Source: CAYGBW01 sp964348185
Lineage (GTDB): Bacteria; Desulfobacterota; BSN033; WVXP01
Assembly: GCA_964348185.1 (NCBI GenBank)
Contig: CAYGBW010000132.1
Coordinates: 1 to 27,311, forward strand
Direction: 5' to 3'
Length of the DNA: 27,311 nucleotides
Shown here: one piece after another, positions 23,811 to 27,311 of the stretch
Position numbering within the stretch: the stretch's first letter is position 1
Layout of the letters: the number at the start of each line of letters is the position of its first letter
Notes under the pieces: generated by a model
The model's database searches: none
What the model was told of the DNA's origin: nothing
The model's input: the letters and a program-made list of their open reading frames with translations, nothing else
Made by a program: the position numbers and the translations under genes

Positions 23811-24182
23811 AGACGCGGCAAACCGTGGAGCCAGTGCTCAAATCGGGAAATTCGCCTTGGTAGTGAAACGCAGCAGATCAGACAGCGGGATCTCGCCCCT
23901 TGGGGGGCACTCCCTTCGCGAGGACGGGTAGCCCCAAAAACTCCGTCATGTTCGGTTCAGAACCATTTTTGAGTGACGACTCACCAATCTCCCCCTTGCA
24001 CCAAAACAGAACCCTGGACATATTCTCCTGTTTCCGAAAGGCAATCACTGCAGACCTTTCGGTCCTTTCGATTTCCGTCACAAGTATTGCATAACGAGGA
24101 TAGACGCTGGGGCGTGGATTTCATCTTGAAGGCAGGGCCATTACTGACCCCGTCTTCAAGAGCAGGGCGTGTCTCAAGCGGG
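23811..24182. other. Gap with repeat copy R1, no confident gene
   Basis: Both adjacent genes end at this 372-base gap (convergent). It contains repeat copy R1 (23878-23970). A 67-codon minus-strand open frame (24081-23878) reads through R1 and ends in it. Because its C-terminal third is repeat sequence, it is more likely a remnant than a gene. I saw no terminator with a T-run. Confidence 0.4.
23878..23970 (+). repeat. Direct repeat R1, left of the secreted-protein gene
   Basis: R1 shares two exact blocks with R2 at 27196-27311: 24 bases (23878-23901) and 37 bases (23923-23959), in the same order and orientation. The middle differs. R2 has about 25 extra bases there. The last bases of each copy (..CATTTT) are also alike. 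Confidence 0.85.
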
Positions 24183-26354
24183 CTATTTCGTCCCCTTTCT
24201 TTTTATTAGCACGACATCTTCACCTTCAATCGGTATCCCTCCGAAATCTTCCAGCAGGTTGCCGCTCAGCTGCAATACAAGGCAGTCTCTGTCTTCGACA
24301 TCACCTAGTGCTGCGACAACCTCCTGCCTAGCAAACATCAGGGTGAGATCCAAGTCTCCATCCCCGCCTTCAGCGTTGCAGTCATCACATTCCACCTTGC
24401 CTGTAAACGGCTCGGAAGGCGTGGCCACGTCCTCCCAGTTCCAGCGTAACGGAGAGACCCCTTCGAGTCGGACTGATACTGGATCAACCTGCGTCACGTC
24501 GAAGTCCTGTGTGCCAAGAATCGCAACGGGCAGGACCCCTTTTGACTTGACATTTAATGAATTCGGACAACTCCCTGGCTTGACGTCGACCGCAACCTCG
24601 ATGACCTCTGGCAGCTCGAGTGCCTCAAAAACCAAGCAGCCGGTCTCACCATCACCACCCCCGATCATGACGTAATAGGAGGTATCAGCGACAGCGGTCA
24701 AATCAACCTGAGACTGCAAGCCCTCATCGTGGTCATCATTGCATGCCACTTCAACCAGGCTGCCAGGCTCACCGGCCAATACGGCCAGCCAGGTGTCGTA
24801 GTCAGAGCCGATGGTCTGGAAGCGCACGCGGCTATCGGTACCGGCCCGGTACTGGTACCACACGCTGCCATCCGGATGCCAACAACTGGGCGTCGGGTCG
24901 TCTTCGCCAGTGGTCGCCCAAGTGGTGTCCTGGATATGGCTGAAGGGGAGACTGCCCATGGCCATGGCACCGTCAAAATCGTCGTTCAGTGGCGCAAGGA
25001 GCGGCGGTGGGGGCTTGCTCACCGGTCCGCCTGTGACCCAAGCCTCGGAAGTGATCCCCAGGCAACACGTTCGCTGGTTGGGCCTGGCAGTCGTTCCAGA
25101 ATAGTAGTCATGGGTAAACCCCGATTTGTTGTTGTAGATGGAGTTGGGTATTGGATTCTCTTCGGTCTCATCCTCAAGAATATAAGGCCCGCCCGTCGGG
25201 CAATGCACGTATGGGTTGTCTGTATCGTTGATATGGATGTTAACCGCCGGCTTGGGCGCCGTCCCGGTCGCGTCGTAGTATGCCACGATGGAGTGGCCCC
25301 ATTCGTGCTTGAACACGTTGCGATGGCCATACGAGGTGGCCGCATCGACGATGAGGGTCGTATACGTCTGACCTGTTCCCATCGATGGTGACAGGCCCGC
25401 CGCGTCCGCTATAAACTCGAGTTCCCCGGTGCTTTGGTCGATGCACCACGGCTCCCAGATCACGATGACCGAGTCAAAGGCTGGATCCCGTTCCAGGGTC
25501 GTGCTCTCCGGGTCAGGCCACCACCCGCCGTCCCGTGGCCCAAGTTGGGTGAGGGGTCGTTCAGGAAAGCGGATTGTCAGAGTGGGGATCATGTTTCCAC
25601 TCGTGAGGACGGGAATATCCTCCTCCACAAAGCGAGTTGCTGAATCTTCAGCCTTTTCCTTTTCTTCCTCCGTCATGGTCCCGATGACGTGATGTTCCTT
25701 CCTTTCGTTGTCCACATATTTGAAGTCCGTCGTACCATAAATGAGCACGAGAATCTTCCACGGTGGGTGCAGGCCGGTCGCGTCTATTGGCGTCAGCTGC
25801 AAACCATCGAACCAGGCGGTCCCCTTGGTTGTTCCCGCCCAAAAGCCCAGCCGGGCCGCAACCGTGACCTTGCTGTTCTCGCCGGGATTGAAAGCGAAGG
25901 CGACATAGGTCCAGTCGTTCGTTCCAAGGAGTCCCACAGAATGATGCTCCCAGGTGCCAAGAAGTGAGAGATTCGCGCCCAGATCTACGTATTCGACCGT
26001 ATGGGCCACGTCTTCCGTCTTGACCCAGCCCGACAAGAGGTAATTGGTATGAGGTTTGACGGACACTCGCTGGATCCAGCGGGCGTCATTTGGGATAGAC
26101 GCCGTGATCTTCACGCTTTTGCTGCACGTGTAAGCCTCACTATCATCCCAGGTGAGAACGGCGGAAGGATCCCATGCGTCACGGGTCCAGCCCGTTGGAG
26201 ATCCCGTAGGTGAGAAGGCCCCGTTCTCGAAACTTCCATTTTCAAGCCGATTGGTGGAGCCTGCGCTTACCCCTGTGGCAGTTCCACCTGTAATGCCAAG
26301 AACACCCGCGACACAGATCATCAGTGTCGCCAAAACATGAAGCAGCCGAACCAT
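24183..26354 (-). CDS. Large secreted protein with HEWGH (zincin-like) motif and C-terminal modules
   Basis: From the ATG at 26354 (AAAGGAGGCTACG before it) the product is 723 residues. A signal peptide (MVRLLHVLATLMICVAGVLG) is followed by a carbohydrate-binding-like beta domain at about 36-190 (LENGSFENG start, SVKPHTNYLLSGWVKTED). A central region (195-440) has HEWGH at 350-354, the zinc-binding HExxH pattern of metallopeptidases; the third ligand is not obvious. At 455-580 lies a domain like bacterial pre-peptidase C-terminal modules (NDDFDGAMAM, YDTWLAVLAG, ACNDDHDEG). The last part (587-715) is a module starting DVKPGSCPNSLNVKSKG that is common in secreted environmental proteins. It is probably an exported enzyme acting on extracellular protein or glycan; no known peptidase family is claimed. 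An in-frame start at 26372 is less likely. Confidence 0.72.
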   Translation of the reverse strand: MVRLLHVLATLMICVAGVLGITGGTATGVSAGSTNRLENGSFENGAFSPTGSPTGWTRDAWDPSAVLTWDDSEAYTCSKSVKITASIPNDARWIQRVSVKPHTNYLLSGWVKTEDVAHTVEYVDLGANLSLLGTWEHHSVGLLGTNDWTYVAFAFNPGENSKVTVAARLGFWAGTTKGTAWFDGLQLTPIDATGLHPPWKILVLIYGTTDFKYVDNERKEHHVIGTMTEEEKEKAEDSATRFVEEDIPVLTSGNMIPTLTIRFPERPLTQLGPRDGGWWPDPESTTLERDPAFDSVIVIWEPWCIDQSTGELEFIADAAGLSPSMGTGQTYTTLIVDAATSYGHRNVFKHEWGHSIVAYYDATGTAPKPAVNIHINDTDNPYVHCPTGGPYILEDETEENPIPNSIYNNKSGFTHDYYSGTTARPNQRTCCLGITSEAWVTGGPVSKPPPPLLAPLNDDFDGAMAMGSLPFSHIQDTTWATTGEDDPTPSCWHPDGSVWYQYRAGTDSRVRFQTIGSDYDTWLAVLAGEPGSLVEVACNDDHDEGLQSQVDLTAVADTSYYVMIGGGDGETGCLVFEALELPEVIEVAVDVKPGSCPNSLNVKSKGVLPVAILGTQDFDVTQVDPVSVRLEGVSPLRWNWEDVATPSEPFTGKVECDDCNAEGGDGDLDLTLMFARQEVVAALGDVEDRDCLVLQLSGNLLEDFGGIPIEGEDVVLIKRKGTK

Positions 26355-27195
26355 CGTAGCCTCCTTTCCCACGCCCGATATGTTCCGGGGTCGCCGGTGG
26401 CAGCCCTTGCCTGTGGTGAAGATCTCTTCACAGCCTGCTTGACGCCGACGCTCGGCAATCGGTCTGTATGTTATAATCCAAAAGCTCCAAATCCATGGTG
26501 ATACTCCCCATCATGGATCCACGCCTTTCCGCCCCATCCTTCCAGATGGTTTGGGTTTTTCGGTACTTGATCAGATTGAATCTTCGTTTGTGGGCAGGCC
26601 TTTAGAAGGAGTGTTGAAATCAACGAGAGATTTGATGTGTCTTGCGGGAGCTACCTTCCGGATGAACGCTCAGCGTCTCGCGGGAAGAATCCTAAAGGTC
26701 TTTCCTGAATCCATCACCTCCCTTGGTTTCCTGTCCTAGCACCTTTGGGAAGTTTAGGCAACGATTTTGGTCCGTGAAAATATGAGGCAAAAAGCCCACC
26801 CCCTCTCCCTCTGGAGAAAAAGTAGACTTCAACTCAACCTCAGCTTCCGCTCACCTTTAGCCTATTTCAGACCTCCAGTCGCATCTCCAAAACATTCTTA
26901 TCGCAGCACTCTCGTCAGGTTAGTGAAGAGTTTTTGAGGCTCCGAGTCGGACGGACTTTGGATCTGTCGAGTCGTATCGTCAAAAGGAAATAAACGTAAT
27001 GCCCCAAGGCTGTCGGGTACCTTAATTCATCTGAGACTGTCGAAAAAGTCGAATTATTGCATTTTGGCGAAATACCCTTGCCGTAAAATCAGCGAATTAG
27101 TCGTCACTGAAAAACGCCCCCGACCCTCTCTGTACAGAGTTTTTGACCCGTTCTAGGGCTCGGTCGTTCGATCTTCCGAACTCGGCATAGCGGCC
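26355..27195. other. Gene-poor stretch upstream of the secreted-protein gene
   Basis: About 840 bases without a supported gene. The promoter of the secreted-protein gene should lie near 26360-26500. A 62-codon plus-strand frame at 26551-26739 has no recognisable content. A CTCTGTACAGAG palindrome followed by TTTTT (27128-27144) could be a weak terminator. The string GACTTTTTCGACAGTCT (minus strand, about 27033-27049) looks like the kind of sequence seen beside old insertion elements, but no transposase fragment could be read. Confidence 0.35.
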
Positions 27196-27311
27196 TCAGA
27201 CAGCGGGATCTCGCCCCTTCGGGGACACTCTCCTTCGGCAAGCTCAGGACAGGCTCTTCGCCAAGACGGGTAGCCCCAAAAACTCCGTCATGTTCGGTTC
27301 AAGGGCATTTT
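27196..27311 (+). repeat. Direct repeat R2 with nested palindrome (runs to the right edge)
   Basis: R2 shares 24 bases (27196-27219) and 37 bases (27265-27301) exactly with R1. Between them it carries CCTTCGGCAAGCTCAGGA (27232-27249), which belongs to the widely seen palindromic family that translates as PELAEG. R1 lacks this insert. R2 may continue beyond the window. Confidence 0.82.

Noticed and set aside
23878..24081. Minus-strand 67-codon frame with a catchy repeat-encoded C-terminus
   Set aside because: Its last third is the dispersed repeat R1, and R2 breaks the same frame, so it is not a conserved gene.
1..27311. CRISPR array, tRNA or rRNA
   Set aside because: I saw no regularly spaced repeats, cloverleaf-like segments or rRNA core sequences on either strand.

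Overview
The window looks like a chromosomal stretch from an anaerobic Gram-negative bacterium. Desulfobacterota or a similar sulfate-reducing or syntrophic group is the best guess. The reasons are a tungsten-type aldehyde:ferredoxin oxidoreductase with its own polyferredoxin, two pyrrolysine-free MttB-superfamily methyltransferases, a Spy/CpxP-type periplasmic protein, a heptosyltransferase-family (GT9) enzyme that implies an outer envelope polysaccharide, and small dispersed palindromic repeats. No rRNA, tRNA, CRISPR array or complete insertion sequence was seen, so the taxonomic call is an inference.

Left part (1-6939, almost all on the minus strand). The 5' end of a signal peptidase I gene runs off the left edge. 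Next comes the plus-strand wreck of an integron-type tyrosine recombinase (489-808), carrying a frameshift, an amber codon and a truncation. An envelope group follows: sulfatase-like enzyme, GT9 glycosyltransferase and small multidrug-export-like membrane protein. Upstream of these lie a Spy-like periplasmic protein, a HAMP-domain remnant and an Fsr-like MFS transporter.

Centre (6996-20943) is the metabolic core. A minus-strand MttB-family gene (with the MFS gene behind it) diverges from a plus-strand run of ferredoxin, aldehyde:ferredoxin oxidoreductase, peptide-type ABC binding protein, two permeases, two ATPases and a D-2-hydroxyacid dehydrogenase. After an interspersed repeat come an L-2-amino-thiazoline-4-carboxylate hydrolase-like protein and a flavin reductase. 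These face a second, convergent MttB-family gene. A reasonable reading is import of a small methylated or peptide-like compound, corrinoid-dependent demethylation, and oxidation of the aldehyde or hydroxy-acid products with electrons passed to ferredoxin. No corrinoid carrier protein or reactivase is visible, so this pathway is an inference.

Right part (21159-27311). A ketopantoate-reductase-like gene, a second MFS transporter and a large secreted HEWGH-motif protein with C-terminal adhesion-like modules are separated by gene-poor gaps. Two copies of a roughly 100-base direct repeat flank the secreted-protein gene, and one copy contains a nested small palindrome.
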